From the NCBI GenBank assembly GCA_002632355.1, contig NSJJ01000001.1:186001-250000 (forward strand): a stretch of DNA of 64,000 nucleotides, read 5' to 3'. Of this stretch, positions 14,510 through 23,555 are shown one piece after another. This stretch comes from Sulfuricella denitrificans. GTDB taxonomy: Bacteria; Pseudomonadota; Gammaproteobacteria; Burkholderiales; Sulfuricellaceae. Under the pieces are notes generated by a model. It searched no databases. It saw only the letters and a program-made list of their open reading frames with translations, and was not told the origin of the DNA. A program made the position numbers and the translations under genes. How positions within the stretch are numbered: the first letter of the stretch is position 1; every line of letters begins with the position of its first letter.

Positions 14510-16359
14510 TGTACCCGCTGCTCGATGCTGTCGATAGTCCGGATGACTTGCGCGCGCTCGAACGCAAGCAACTGCCCCGGCTTGCCGAGGAGTTGCGTGC
14601 TTTCCTGATCGAGAGCGTTGCGCGCACCGGCGGACACCTGTCCTCAAACCTCGGTACGGTGGAACTGACCATCGCACTGCATTATGTATTCAATACGCCG
14701 TCCGACCGCCTGGTGTGGGATGTGGGGCATCAGACCTATCCGCACAAAATCCTCACCGGCCGGCGCGAGGCGATGTCCGGCATGCGCCAGCTCGGCGGGA
14801 TTGCCGGATTCCCTCGCCGCGATGAGAGTCCTTTCGATGCTTTCGGGGTCGGCCATTCCAGCACTTCCATCAGCGCTGCTCTCGGGATGGCGGTTGCAGC
14901 CAAGCAGCAGGGCGATAACCGGCGCGCTGTGGCTATCATCGGTGATGGCGCCATGACGGCGGGCATGGCATTCGAGGCGCTCAACAACGCGGGGGCCATG
15001 GACACCAATTTGCTGGTGGTTCTTAACGACAACGATATGTCGATTTCGCCGAATGTCGGCGCGCTCAATAATTATCTGGCGAAGCTGATGTCCGGGCGCT
15101 TTTACGCGGCGGCGCGGCGTGCCAGTGAGAAAGTGCTGGGTGGTGTCGCGCCACCTATCTGGGAGCTGGCCAAGCGCGCGGAAGAGCATGTCAAGGGCAT
15201 GGTGATTCCCGGTACTTTATTCGAGGAATTCGGGTTCAATTACATTGGCCCCATCGATGGTCACGATCTGGATGCGCTGATTCCCACCCTCAAAAATATC
15301 AAGCAGCTCGAAGGTCCGCAATTCCTCCATGTGGTGACCCAGAAAGGCAAGGGATTCAAACGCGCCGAGGAAGACCCCTGCCGTTATCACGGGGTTGCGA
15401 AATTCAATCCCGACGACGGCGTGGTGGACAGCCAGTCGGGGACGCGCAAGACCTATACCCAGGTATTCGGCGACTGGCTGTGCGACATGGCACAGCTCGA
15501 TTCGCGCCTGGTGGGCGTCACGCCAGCCATGTGCGAAGGTTCGGGCATGGTGAAGTTCTCCGAGGATTTTCCCGCGCGCTATTTCGATGTCGGTATTGCC
15601 GAACAGCACGCGGTTACTTTCGCCGCCGGCCTGGCCTGCGAGGGGCTTAAGCCGGTAGTGGCGATTTACTCCACCTTCCTGCAGCGTGCCTATGATCAAC
15701 TGGTGCATGATGTGGCGCTGCAGAACCTGCCGGTGGTGTTTGCCATCGATCGTGCCGGACTGGTGGGCGCGGACGGCCCGACTCATGCGGGCAGCTTCGA
15801 TCTTTCCTTCCTGCGCTGCATTCCCAATCTGGTGGTGATGGCGCCGAGCGACGAAAACGAATGCCGCCAGATGCTGTATACCGCATTCCGGCTTGATCAG
15901 CCCACGGCGGTGCGCTACCCGCGAGGCTGTGGCACAGGTGCCGAGATTGTTGCCGAGATGACGGCCCTACCGTTGGGACGTGGCGAGATTCGCCGTCGCG
16001 GCGAAAAAATTGCCATTCTGGCCTTCGGCAGCATGCTGGCACCGGCATTGCATGCGGCACAGGAACTGAATGCCACGGTAGCCAACATGCGTTTCGTCAA
16101 GCCGCTGGACGAAGAAATGGTCAAGCAACTCGCCGCCGGCCATGAGCTGCTGGTGACGGTGGAGGAGAACGCTGTCATGGGCGGCGCCGGCAGCGCGGTA
16201 GCGGAGAGTCTGGAACGGCAGGGGCTTATGGTTCCTCTGCTGCAGCTCGGCTTGCCCGACCAGTTTATCGAGCAGGGTGACCACGCCCTGTTGTTGCAGC
16301 GCTGCGGCCTCGATAGCGAAGGACTGGTGCGCTCGATCAGAAAAATATTACCCGAGTAG
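14509..16359 (+). CDS. dxs: 1-deoxy-D-xylulose-5-phosphate synthase
   Basis: A 616-residue thiamine-diphosphate enzyme that makes DXP from pyruvate and glyceraldehyde 3-phosphate, the first step of the MEP isoprenoid pathway and a precursor for thiamine and pyridoxal. Visible motifs: [15 protein letters not shown], the ThDP site [15 protein letters not shown]...[12 protein letters not shown], and the transketolase-type [15 protein letters not shown] and [15 protein letters not shown]. The ATG at 14509 is preferred over the track TTG at 14506. It directly follows ispA, so the first and a later step of the pathway are co-expressed. Confidence 0.97.
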   Translation: MYPLLDAVDSPDDLRALERKQLPRLAEELRAFLIESVARTGGHLSSNLGTVELTIALHYVFNTPSDRLVWDVGHQTYPHKILTGRREAMSGMRQLGGIAGFPRRDESPFDAFGVGHSSTSISAALGMAVAAKQQGDNRRAVAIIGDGAMTAGMAFEALNNAGAMDTNLLVVLNDNDMSISPNVGALNNYLAKLMSGRFYAAARRASEKVLGGVAPPIWELAKRAEEHVKGMVIPGTLFEEFGFNYIGPIDGHDLDALIPTLKNIKQLEGPQFLHVVTQKGKGFKRAEEDPCRYHGVAKFNPDDGVVDSQSGTRKTYTQVFGDWLCDMAQLDSRLVGVTPAMCEGSGMVKFSEDFPARYFDVGIAEQHAVTFAAGLACEGLKPVVAIYSTFLQRAYDQLVHDVALQNLPVVFAIDRAGLVGADGPTHAGSFDLSFLRCIPNLVVMAPSDENECRQMLYTAFRLDQPTAVRYPRGCGTGAEIVAEMTALPLGRGEIRRRGEKIAILAFGSMLAPALHAAQELNATVANMRFVKPLDEEMVKQLAAGHELLVTVEENAVMGGAGSAVAESLERQGLMVPLLQLGLPDQFIEQGDHALLLQRCGLDSEGLVRSIRKILPE

Positions 16360-16425
16360 TTTACTCGGCTATTGGAAGCGGTTATACTGGCCGAAATAAA
16401 CCAGTCGATGCAAGGAATTGAATTC

Positions 16426-17250
16426 ATGAGCAACTGCAACATCCCCTGCGATGGAACCACAGCCGCCTGCGAGATCGAGGACGTTCAAGCACGGCATGAT
16501 ACCCGCCAGTTGGCGATCGACAAGGTGGGCATCAAGTCCATCCGTCATCCCATCAAGGTCGCGGACAAGAGCGAAGGCGTGCAGCACACGGTTGCCGTGT
16601 TCAACATGTACGTGCATCTGCCGCATAACTTCAAGGGCACGCACATGTCTCGTTTTGTCGAGATACTGAACGGCTATGAGCGCGAGATTTCGGTGGAGAA
16701 TTTCGAGACCATGCTGCGCGAAATGGTGGTGCGTCTGGAAGCCAAGTCCGGCCATGTGGAAATGACCTTCCCCTACTTCATCAACAAGAAGGCCCCTATC
16801 TCAGGCGTGCAGAGTCTGCTCGACTACGAGGTGACCTTCGTCGGCGAAATTCTCGATGGCGAATACCGCCAGACCATGAAAGTCATCGTGCCGGTGACCA
16901 GCCTGTGTCCCTGCTCGAAGAAGATTTCCGACTACGGCGCACATAACCAGCGTTCGCATGTCACGGTTACGGCGCGCACCAATGAAATGGTGTGGATCGA
17001 GGATATCGTGCGCATGGTGGAAGACCAGGCTTCATGCGAACTGTTCGGCTTGCTCAAGCGTCCGGATGAGAAATATGTGACTGAACGCGCTTATGACAAC
17101 CCCAAGTTCGTCGAGGATATGGTTCGTGACGTCGCTGCGGTGTTCAATGCGGACAAGCGGGTGGATGCCTACATTATCGAATCCGAGAATTTCGAATCGA
17201 TTCATAATCACTCGGCCTATGCGCTGATAGAAAAAGACAAAACCCTATAG
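16426..17250 (+). CDS. folE2: GTP cyclohydrolase FolE2 (type IB)
   Basis: A 274-residue enzyme converting GTP to dihydroneopterin triphosphate, the entry to folate synthesis. The FolE2 family is unrelated in sequence to FolE and can use metals other than zinc. The active-site region [25 protein letters not shown] is fully present and [15 protein letters not shown] is the C-terminal signature. The ATG at 16426 has AAGGA at good spacing; the track start at 16372 lies just after dxs and lacks this. Confidence 0.95.
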   Translation: MSNCNIPCDGTTAACEIEDVQARHDTRQLAIDKVGIKSIRHPIKVADKSEGVQHTVAVFNMYVHLPHNFKGTHMSRFVEILNGYEREISVENFETMLREMVVRLEAKSGHVEMTFPYFINKKAPISGVQSLLDYEVTFVGEILDGEYRQTMKVIVPVTSLCPCSKKISDYGAHNQRSHVTVTARTNEMVWIEDIVRMVEDQASCELFGLLKRPDEKYVTERAYDNPKFVEDMVRDVAAVFNADKRVDAYIIESENFESIHNHSAYALIEKDKTL

Positions 17251-17274
17251 GTCGATTGCTGGGGATGACATCCG

Positions 17275-17297
17275 TCAGCCCTGTGGGGCTGTTTAAA
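17275..17297. terminator. Probable terminator between convergent folE2 and protease gene
   Basis: CAGCCC-TGTG-GGGCTG followed by TTTAAAA. The stem is short but sits in the 42-bp gap where the two genes converge. Confidence 0.5.
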
Positions 17298-17943
17298 ATC
17301 GTTTGGTCAGCACCATGCTGTCTCCCTCCCGCTTCATGTTGACACGGTTCAGGAAGCTCATGCCCAGCAGCACAAAAGGCATGGCGCTTTCATGTACGAT
17401 CCCCTCGACACCGTTGATGCTGATGTCGCCAACCTTGACAGTGTTCAGGCTGACACGGTAAACCCTGGACACGCCATTGGCTGTCGATGAAAACCCCCGC
17501 TCTCCGTTGAGGTAGGAAATTCCCAGTCGCTTGGCCTCGGCGCCGCTCATGCTGATTGCGCTGGCACCTGTGTCAACGAGAAACCGGGTCGGATTGCCGT
17601 TGATGCTGCCGGTCGTCAGGAAGTGCCCCTGCGCGTCTGCTGTCAGGGTTGCGCTGGCCTTGCCGTCTGAGTCCTGCACGCCTCCGGTCGAGACGCCCTG
17701 GCCCAGGCTCAGGGTTTGTTGTTTGCCGTCAATCTCCAGAACAGCCTGATTGGAATCCGCACTGATCAGCCTGACGCCTTCCGGCGTTTTTTCACCTGCC
17801 CGGATCAGCTTTTGTTTGCTGCCATTAATAGTGACAATTGCCTTGTCGCTGAATAATCCAACTACACTGACGTTCGTGGCATAAGCCGTAACGGAGAACA
17901 GGAGCGCGGCTGTCAGGCTTAGGCTAGAATAAGGTTTTTTCAT
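17293..17943 (-). CDS. Periplasmic retropepsin-like aspartic protease (TIGR02281 type)
   Basis: A 216-residue protein with a signal peptide (SLTAALLFSVTAYA) and a C-terminal single-lobed aspartic protease domain carrying FLVDTGASAISMS and the flap/second motif PFVLLGMSFLNRVNMKREGDSMVL. Such clan AA proteases dimerise to form the active site, like retroviral proteases. The N-terminal domain (VVGLFSDKAIVTINGSKQKLIRAGEKTPEGVRLIS) is a small beta domain common in betaproteobacterial members. Substrate unknown. Divergent from the next gene with 20 bp between starts. Confidence 0.85.
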   Translation of the reverse strand: MKKPYSSLSLTAALLFSVTAYATNVSVVGLFSDKAIVTINGSKQKLIRAGEKTPEGVRLISADSNQAVLEIDGKQQTLSLGQGVSTGGVQDSDGKASATLTADAQGHFLTTGSINGNPTRFLVDTGASAISMSGAEAKRLGISYLNGERGFSSTANGVSRVYRVSLNTVKVGDISINGVEGIVHESAMPFVLLGMSFLNRVNMKREGDSMVLTKRF

Positions 17944-17963
17944 GATGCCAGAGGCTCCTCAGA

Positions 17964-18671
17964 ATGAAACCGGTAGCAATATTCCGTCATGCCCGGAGTG
18001 AAGGTCCGGGATATTTTGCCACATTCCTTAATGAAAGAAATATCTCCTGGCGCCTGATCCGGATAGACGAAGGCGCTCCTGTGCCTGACGATGTCCATGC
18101 GTTTTCCGGTCTGGTGTATATGGGTGGCCCGATGAGCGTCAATGACGATCTGCCGTGGATTCCTCCGACACTGGACCGGATCCGGCAGGCTGTTGCCGCA
18201 GGCATTCCTGTGATGGGTCATTGCCTGGGAGGCCAGCTCATGGCCAAGGCACTGGGTGGCACGGTGGGACCGAACACGGTCAAGGAAATTGGCTGGGGTG
18301 AGGTCAGGGTTGCAAGTAACCCGGCCGCCGAGGCATGGTTCGGAGATGTCCGGTCATTTGAGGCTTTTCACTGGCACGGCGAGACTTTTTCCATTCCGCC
18401 CGAGGCCAGCATTGTTCTGAGAAATGATCATTGCGCCAACCAGGGCTTCGCTCTCGGAAAACATCTTGCCATGCAGTGTCATGTCGAAATGACCGAGGAG
18501 ATGGTTAAGGAATGGTGCGAGATCGGTGAAGATGAAATTCAGGCATCCCTTGGCAGCCCTGCTGTCGAGACGGCCCAGCAGATCCAGTGGGGTTTGTCCG
18601 AGCGCATCGAAAAACTCAATGCCAATGCTTCCGTTATCTATAGCCGATGGATACTGGGTCTGGAACGATAA
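17964..18671 (+). CDS. Class I glutamine amidotransferase-like protein
   Basis: A 235-residue stand-alone glutaminase-type domain. The nucleophile elbow is GHCLGGQLMAKALGG (Cys near residue 92). The catalytic His appears in the QCHVEMTEEMV segment with a following Glu, and FHWHGETFSIP is also conserved. It resembles GuaA-like amidotransferases acting on small amines or amino acids, but no partner synthetase lies beside it, so the substrate is unknown. A good ORF with an ATG start, divergent from the protease gene. Confidence 0.82.
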   Translation: MKPVAIFRHARSEGPGYFATFLNERNISWRLIRIDEGAPVPDDVHAFSGLVYMGGPMSVNDDLPWIPPTLDRIRQAVAAGIPVMGHCLGGQLMAKALGGTVGPNTVKEIGWGEVRVASNPAAEAWFGDVRSFEAFHWHGETFSIPPEASIVLRNDHCANQGFALGKHLAMQCHVEMTEEMVKEWCEIGEDEIQASLGSPAVETAQQIQWGLSERIEKLNANASVIYSRWILGLER

Positions 18672-18762
18672 TGCGATGCCAATTCTGCCTGTTTACATGT
18701 TTGTAATTGTTCGCAGGCTGGCGACTGTGCAATAATTTGCGTTTTTCCCAGAATTTCTGTTA

Positions 18763-20166
18763 ATGAGCGCACAAACGCTGTACGAAAAATTGTGGCAGTC
18801 CCATGTGGTGCACACCGAGCCGGATGGCACCACCCTGCTTTATATCGACCGCCATCTGCTGCATGAGGTCACCAGCCCGCAGGCATTCGAGGGCTTGCGT
18901 CTGGCGGGCCGGAAGCCGTGGCGCTTGTCGGCCAACCTCGCGGTTGCGGATCACAACGTACCCACCACGGACCGCAAGAACGGTATTGCCGACCCCGTTT
19001 CCCGCTTGCAGGTGGATACGCTGGACCAGAACTGCGATGAATTCGGAATAACCGAATTCAAGATGTCGGATGTGCGTCAGGGCATCGTCCATGTCATCGG
19101 GCCCGAGCAGGGCGCCACGCTTCCCGGCATGACCGTGGTGTGCGGGGATTCCCATACCAGCACGCATGGCGCATTCGGTGCGCTGGCGCATGGCATTGGC
19201 ACTTCTGAAGTGGAGCATGTGCTGGCCACGCAATGCCTGTTGCAAAAAAAATCCAGAACCTTGCTGGTCAAGGTGGAAGGCGGCCTTGGCAAGGGCGTCA
19301 CAGCCAAGGACATCGCTCTGGCGGTCATCGGCAAGATTGGCACCGCAGGCGGTAACGGCTATGCCATCGAATTCGCCGGCGCCGCAATCCGCGGGCTTTC
19401 CATGGAAGGGCGCATGACCCTGTGCAACATGGCGATCGAAGCCGGTGCGCGCGCCGGGATGGTGGCGGTGGATGACACCACGATCGATTACGTCAAGGGG
19501 CGGCCTTTCGCACCGTCGGGCGCGATGTGGGAGCAGGCTGTCGCCAGTTGGCGTACATTGCACAGCGACGAGGATGCGCAGTTTGATAGCGTTGTGGAAC
19601 TGGACGGAGGCACCATCAAACCGCAGGTGACATGGGGTACTTCGCCCGAAATGGTGGTGGCGATCGATGACTGCGTGCCCGATCCGGCACGCGAACCTGA
19701 CCCCGTGAAGCGCGGCGGCATGGAGCGGGCGCTGGCTTATATGGGCCTGCAGGCCAATACGCCGATAAACCAGATTGCCGTGGACAAGGTCTTTATCGGT
19801 TCCTGCACCAATTCGCGCATCGAAGACCTGCGCGCTGCTGCTGTAGTGGCAACGGGCCGGCATGTGGCTGAAAACGTCAAGCTGGCGCTGGTGGTGCCGG
19901 GCTCCGGCCTGGTGAAAAAACAGGCGGAAGCCGAAGGTCTGGACCAGATTTTTATTGCTGCGGGCTTCGAGTGGCGGGATCCTGGCTGTTCCATGTGCCT
20001 GGCGATGAATGCCGACCGGCTTGAAGCAGGCGAGCGCTGCGCGTCAACATCGAACAGGAATTTTGAAGGCCGTCAGGGACCGGGTGGGCGTACTCATCTG
20101 GTTAGCCCTGAAATGGCGGCTGCGGCAGCGATTGCGGGTCATTTTGTGGATGTGCGGGAATTTTAG
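18763..20166 (+). CDS. leuC: 3-isopropylmalate dehydratase large subunit
   Basis: A 467-residue aconitase-family protein that, with LeuD, isomerises 2-isopropylmalate to 3-isopropylmalate in leucine synthesis. The [4Fe-4S] cysteines are visible in [14 protein letters not shown] and [13 protein letters not shown]. Other family motifs include [11 protein letters not shown] and [30 protein letters not shown]. It begins a leucine operon, leuC-lipoprotein-leuD-leuB. No leader peptide or T-box is seen upstream. Confidence 0.98.
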   Translation: MSAQTLYEKLWQSHVVHTEPDGTTLLYIDRHLLHEVTSPQAFEGLRLAGRKPWRLSANLAVADHNVPTTDRKNGIADPVSRLQVDTLDQNCDEFGITEFKMSDVRQGIVHVIGPEQGATLPGMTVVCGDSHTSTHGAFGALAHGIGTSEVEHVLATQCLLQKKSRTLLVKVEGGLGKGVTAKDIALAVIGKIGTAGGNGYAIEFAGAAIRGLSMEGRMTLCNMAIEAGARAGMVAVDDTTIDYVKGRPFAPSGAMWEQAVASWRTLHSDEDAQFDSVVELDGGTIKPQVTWGTSPEMVVAIDDCVPDPAREPDPVKRGGMERALAYMGLQANTPINQIAVDKVFIGSCTNSRIEDLRAAAVVATGRHVAENVKLALVVPGSGLVKKQAEAEGLDQIFIAAGFEWRDPGCSMCLAMNADRLEAGERCASTSNRNFEGRQGPGGRTHLVSPEMAAAAAIAGHFVDVREF

Positions 20167-20178
20167 GAGGCAGGACTC

Positions 20179-20349
20179 ATGAACAGGATTGTTGCGCTGA
20201 TTGCGCTCAAGGTGTTTCTTCTGGTAACAGTGACTGCGGGTGTGGTGCTCAGCATGGGTGGCTGCAATACCGTACAGGGCCTGGGAAAGGATGTTTCCAA
20301 GCTGGGTGACAAGATCGAGAACAAAGCCGAAGAAAAAAAGAAATATTAA
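20179..20349 (+). CDS. Entericidin-like small lipoprotein (absent from the ORF track)
   Basis: A 56-residue ORF with an excellent ribosome binding site (AGGAGG, 8 bases before the ATG). The protein has a hydrophobic signal (ALIALKVFLLVTVTAGVVL) ending in the lipobox SMGGC, then NTVQGLGKDVSKLGDKIENKAEEKKKY, the compact helical tail of entericidin A/B lipoproteins. The leuC stop is 12 bp upstream and the leuD ATG follows its stop with no gap, so it is part of the leu operon. Entericidins are linked to envelope stress and bacteriolysis; a link to leucine metabolism is unknown. Confidence 0.85.
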   Translation: MNRIVALIALKVFLLVTVTAGVVLSMGGCNTVQGLGKDVSKLGDKIENKAEEKKKY

Positions 20350-20988
20350 ATGGATAAATTCACCATTCTTGATGGTTTGGTGGCGCCGCTGGATCGCGCC
20401 AATGTCGATACTGACGCCATTATCCCGAAACAGTTCCTGAAATCCATCAAGCGCAGCGGTTTCGGGCCGAACCTGTTTGACGAATGGCGTTATCTCGATC
20501 ATGGCGAGCCGGGCATGGATAATTCCGGTCGTCCGCTTAACCCGGATTTCGTGCTCAACCAGCCGCGCTATCAGGGTGCGGAGATTCTAGTCGTGCGCGA
20601 AAATTTCGGCTGTGGATCGAGCCGCGAGCATGCGCCCTGGGCGCTGCTGGATTATGGCTTCCGTGTCGTGATTGCGCCCAGCTTTGCGGATATTTTTTTC
20701 AACAACTGTTTCAAGAATGGCATTTTGCCGATCGTGCTCGATGCCGGGAGCGTGGATCAGTTGTTCAGCGAAGTGGCGGCACAGCCGGGATACCGGCTGT
20801 GCGTAGATCTGGAAGCGCAGACGGTCACCACGCCAGGTGGGCATGTGTTCGGCTTCGATGTGGACAGCTTCCGCAAGTACTGCCTGCTGCATGGCCTTGA
20901 TGATATCGGCCTGACCCTGCAGCATGCAGACAAAATCACGGCTTATGAAGAGCGGCGCAAGCAGGAAGCGCCGTGGTTGTTTAACTAG
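20350..20988 (+). CDS. leuD: 3-isopropylmalate dehydratase small subunit
   Basis: A 212-residue partner of LeuC that carries the swivelling domain. The conserved block is [19 protein letters not shown], with the earlier [14 protein letters not shown] and later [21 protein letters not shown]-like region ([22 protein letters not shown]). The ATG directly abuts the lipoprotein stop, so translation is coupled. Normal length. Confidence 0.97.
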   Translation: MDKFTILDGLVAPLDRANVDTDAIIPKQFLKSIKRSGFGPNLFDEWRYLDHGEPGMDNSGRPLNPDFVLNQPRYQGAEILVVRENFGCGSSREHAPWALLDYGFRVVIAPSFADIFFNNCFKNGILPIVLDAGSVDQLFSEVAAQPGYRLCVDLEAQTVTTPGGHVFGFDVDSFRKYCLLHGLDDIGLTLQHADKITAYEERRKQEAPWLFN

Positions 20989-21071
20989 CAGTCAGCAGTC
21001 AGGGCAGGTGGCATTGAAAAGCGCTGCTTGAAAACTGATTGCTGAAAGCGGATTGCTGAAAGCTATCAATA

Positions 21072-22136
21072 ATGAAAATTGCAGTATTGCCCGGTGATGG
21101 AATCGGGCCGGAAATCGTCGCTCAGGCTGTCAAGGTTCTGAAAGCATTGGCCACTGATGGCATGAAAATCGAGCTGGAGCAGGCGCACATCGGCGGCGCC
21201 GGCTACGATGCGGCGGGCGACCCTTTGCCTGAAGCCACCATGAAGCTGGCGCAGGCTTCGGATGCCGTTTTGCTGGGCGCAGTGGGCGGCTGGGAATATG
21301 ACAAGCTGCCTCGTCCAATGCGCCCGGAGCAGGGCTTGCTGCGTATCCGCAAGGGCATGGGCGTGTTCGCCAATTTGCGCCCCGCATTGCTGTATCCGGA
21401 ACTGGCCAGCGCCTCCACGCTCAAGCCGGAAGTGGTGTCGGGGCTGGACATCATGATCGTGCGCGAGTTGACGGGCGATATCTATTTCGGCCAGCCGCGC
21501 GGCGTTCAGATCAATGACAAGGGCGAACGCGAGGGTATTAACACCATGCGCTATTCGGAGTCGGAAATTCGCCGCATCGCAAAGGTGGGTTACGAGATTG
21601 CCATGAAGCGCAGCCGCAAGATGTGCTCGGTGGACAAGGCCAACGTGCTGGAAACCACGGAGTTGTGGCGCGAGATCGTCACTGAAATGAACAAGGAATA
21701 CCCTGAAGTCGAACTTTCACACATGTATGTGGATAATGCCGCGATGCAACTGGTGCGCGCGCCCAAGCAGTTCGACGTGATGATTACCGGGAATATTTTT
21801 GGCGACATTCTGTCCGACGAGGCTTCCATGCTCACCGGCTCCATCGGCATGCTGCCTTCCGCTTCACTGGACGCCAACAAGAAGGGTCTGTACGAACCAA
21901 GCCACGGCTCCGCGCCGGATATTGCGGGGAAAGACATTGCCAATCCATTGGCGACCATACTCTCCGCAGCGATGATGCTGCGCTACACTTTCAATAACGA
22001 AGACGGTGCGACCCGCATCGAAAATGCGGTAAAAAAAGTGCTGGCGCAGGGTTATCGCACTGTGGATATCTATACCGAAGGCACGCAGAAAATATCGTGC
22101 AGCGCGATGGGTGATGCAGTGGTAAAGAATCTGTGA
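21072..22136 (+). CDS. leuB: 3-isopropylmalate dehydrogenase
   Basis: A 354-residue NAD-dependent beta-decarboxylating dehydrogenase that oxidises 3-isopropylmalate in leucine synthesis. Diagnostic parts: [16 protein letters not shown], the substrate Arg/Tyr segment [13 protein letters not shown], metal-binding aspartates in [47 protein letters not shown] and the NAD site [18 protein letters not shown]. An 83-bp gap separates it from leuD. A long stem-loop follows before asd. Confidence 0.98.
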   Translation: MKIAVLPGDGIGPEIVAQAVKVLKALATDGMKIELEQAHIGGAGYDAAGDPLPEATMKLAQASDAVLLGAVGGWEYDKLPRPMRPEQGLLRIRKGMGVFANLRPALLYPELASASTLKPEVVSGLDIMIVRELTGDIYFGQPRGVQINDKGEREGINTMRYSESEIRRIAKVGYEIAMKRSRKMCSVDKANVLETTELWREIVTEMNKEYPEVELSHMYVDNAAMQLVRAPKQFDVMITGNIFGDILSDEASMLTGSIGMLPSASLDANKKGLYEPSHGSAPDIAGKDIANPLATILSAAMMLRYTFNNEDGATRIENAVKKVLAQGYRTVDIYTEGTQKISCSAMGDAVVKNL

Positions 22137-22146
22137 AACGGGAAAG

Positions 22147-22224
22147 GTGAAGCCGCTTCGCTGTAAAAAGTGAACGGCCGCGCATTTCACTTTTTACAAC
22201 GAAGGCGAAGCCGAGTGGCTTCAC
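22147..22224. repeat. 78-bp stem-loop filling the leuB-asd gap
   Basis: Nested arms pair in order: GTGAAGCC with GGCTTCAC, CTTCG with CGAAG and TGTAAAAAGTGAA with TTCACTTTTTACA, leaving a CGGCCG-containing loop. The structure lacks a T tract after its last arm, so it is not a classic terminator. It may be an intergenic palindromic element or an RNA processing or stability site. Confidence 0.65.
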
Positions 22225-22251
22225 ATGTCACAATTTTTAGAGGTTAACAAA

Positions 22252-23364
22252 ATGATGCGAGTAGGTCTGATCGGCTGGCGCGGCATGGTGGGTTCGGTGC
22301 TGATGCAGCGCATGCGCGAAGAGAAGGATTTCGAGGTGATCGATCCGGTGTTCTTCACCACCTCCAATCCGGGTGGCAAGGGTCCCGATATCGGCAAGGA
22401 TGTGCCGCCGCTCAAGGATGCAAAAGACATCAACGAACTCAAGGCCATGGATGCCATCATCTCCTGCCAGGGGGGCGATTACACCAAGGAAGTGTATGGC
22501 GACCTGCGCGCTGCCGGCTGGCAGGGTTACTGGATCGATGCGGCCTCCACGCTGCGCATGAAGGACGAGGCCATCATCATTCTCGATCCGGTCAACAGGA
22601 ATGTCATCAAGGACGGCCTGGCCAAGGGCGTCAAGACCTATGTGGGCGGCAACTGCACCGTCAGCCTGATGCTGATGGCCATTGGCGGCCTGTTCGACCA
22701 GGGCCTGATCGAATGGATCAGCCCCATGACCTATCAGGCGGCCTCCGGCGCCGGCGCGCGCAATATGCGCGAACTGATCCAGCAGATGGGCGCGGTCAAC
22801 AGCGAGGTCAAGCCGCTGCTGGATGACCCGGCTTCCGCAATTCTGGAAATCGATCGCAAGGTTGCCGATTTCATCCGTTCCGAGCATTATCCGGTGGATG
22901 CATGGCCTGTGCCGCTTGCAGGCTCGCTGATTCCATGGATCGACGTGGCCCTCGAAACCGGCCAGAGCAAGGAAGAGTGGAAGGCGCAGGTGGAGTGCAA
23001 CAAGATCCTGGGACGTTCCGACAACCAGGTCCCCATTGATGGCCTGTGCGTGCGCATCGGAGCAATGCGTTGCCATAGCCAGGCATTGACCATCAAAATG
23101 ACGAAGGACGTGCCGCTGGACGAGATTCACGGCATCATCGCCGCGCACAACGACTGGGTGAAAGTGGTGCCGAACGACCGCGAGATCACCATGCGCGAGC
23201 TGACGCCCGCCGCCGTGACTGGCACGCTGACCGTGCCGGTGGGGCGCATGCGCAAGCTCAATATGGGGCCGCAGTATTTGTCCGCCTTTACTGTCGGTGA
23301 TCAGTTGCTATGGGGTGCGGCTGAACCGCTGCGCCGCATGTTACGCATCCTGATCGAAGCTTGA
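22252..23364 (+). CDS. asd: Aspartate-semialdehyde dehydrogenase
   Basis: About 370 residues. It reduces aspartyl phosphate to aspartate semialdehyde, the branch point to lysine, threonine, methionine and diaminopimelate. Visible: the NADP-binding [17 protein letters not shown], catalytic Cys in [13 protein letters not shown], and the His/Arg active-site segment [15 protein letters not shown]. The length and GWRGMVGSV form match the gamma/beta-proteobacterial Asd type. The ATG at 22252 with AGAGG upstream is preferred; the track start at 22225 begins inside the hairpin end. Confidence 0.96.
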   Translation: MMRVGLIGWRGMVGSVLMQRMREEKDFEVIDPVFFTTSNPGGKGPDIGKDVPPLKDAKDINELKAMDAIISCQGGDYTKEVYGDLRAAGWQGYWIDAASTLRMKDEAIIILDPVNRNVIKDGLAKGVKTYVGGNCTVSLMLMAIGGLFDQGLIEWISPMTYQAASGAGARNMRELIQQMGAVNSEVKPLLDDPASAILEIDRKVADFIRSEHYPVDAWPVPLAGSLIPWIDVALETGQSKEEWKAQVECNKILGRSDNQVPIDGLCVRIGAMRCHSQALTIKMTKDVPLDEIHGIIAAHNDWVKVVPNDREITMRELTPAAVTGTLTVPVGRMRKLNMGPQYLSAFTVGDQLLWGAAEPLRRMLRILIEA

Positions 23365-23382
23365 TTTTGAATTCAGGCCTGT

Positions 23383-23416
23383 AAAAAAGCCCGCAGATAT
23401 TTGCGGGTTTTTTTAT
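23383..23416 (+). terminator. Intrinsic terminator after asd
   Basis: AAAAAAGCCCGCA-GATAT-TTGCGGGTTTTTTT: a GC stem flanked by an A tract and an 8-base T tract, 20 bp after the asd stop. Confidence 0.9.
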
Positions 23417-23555
23417 TTTATTTCTTGCTTTGTTCTTCTAGTTTATTGTTTATTAAAAGAAGATCGATGTTATCTGACATATAAGTTTAGCTTGCATCCC
23501 TAACTATATGATGTTAAGTTAATTAGCGTAGCCAAAATTATAGAATGAGGGTGGC

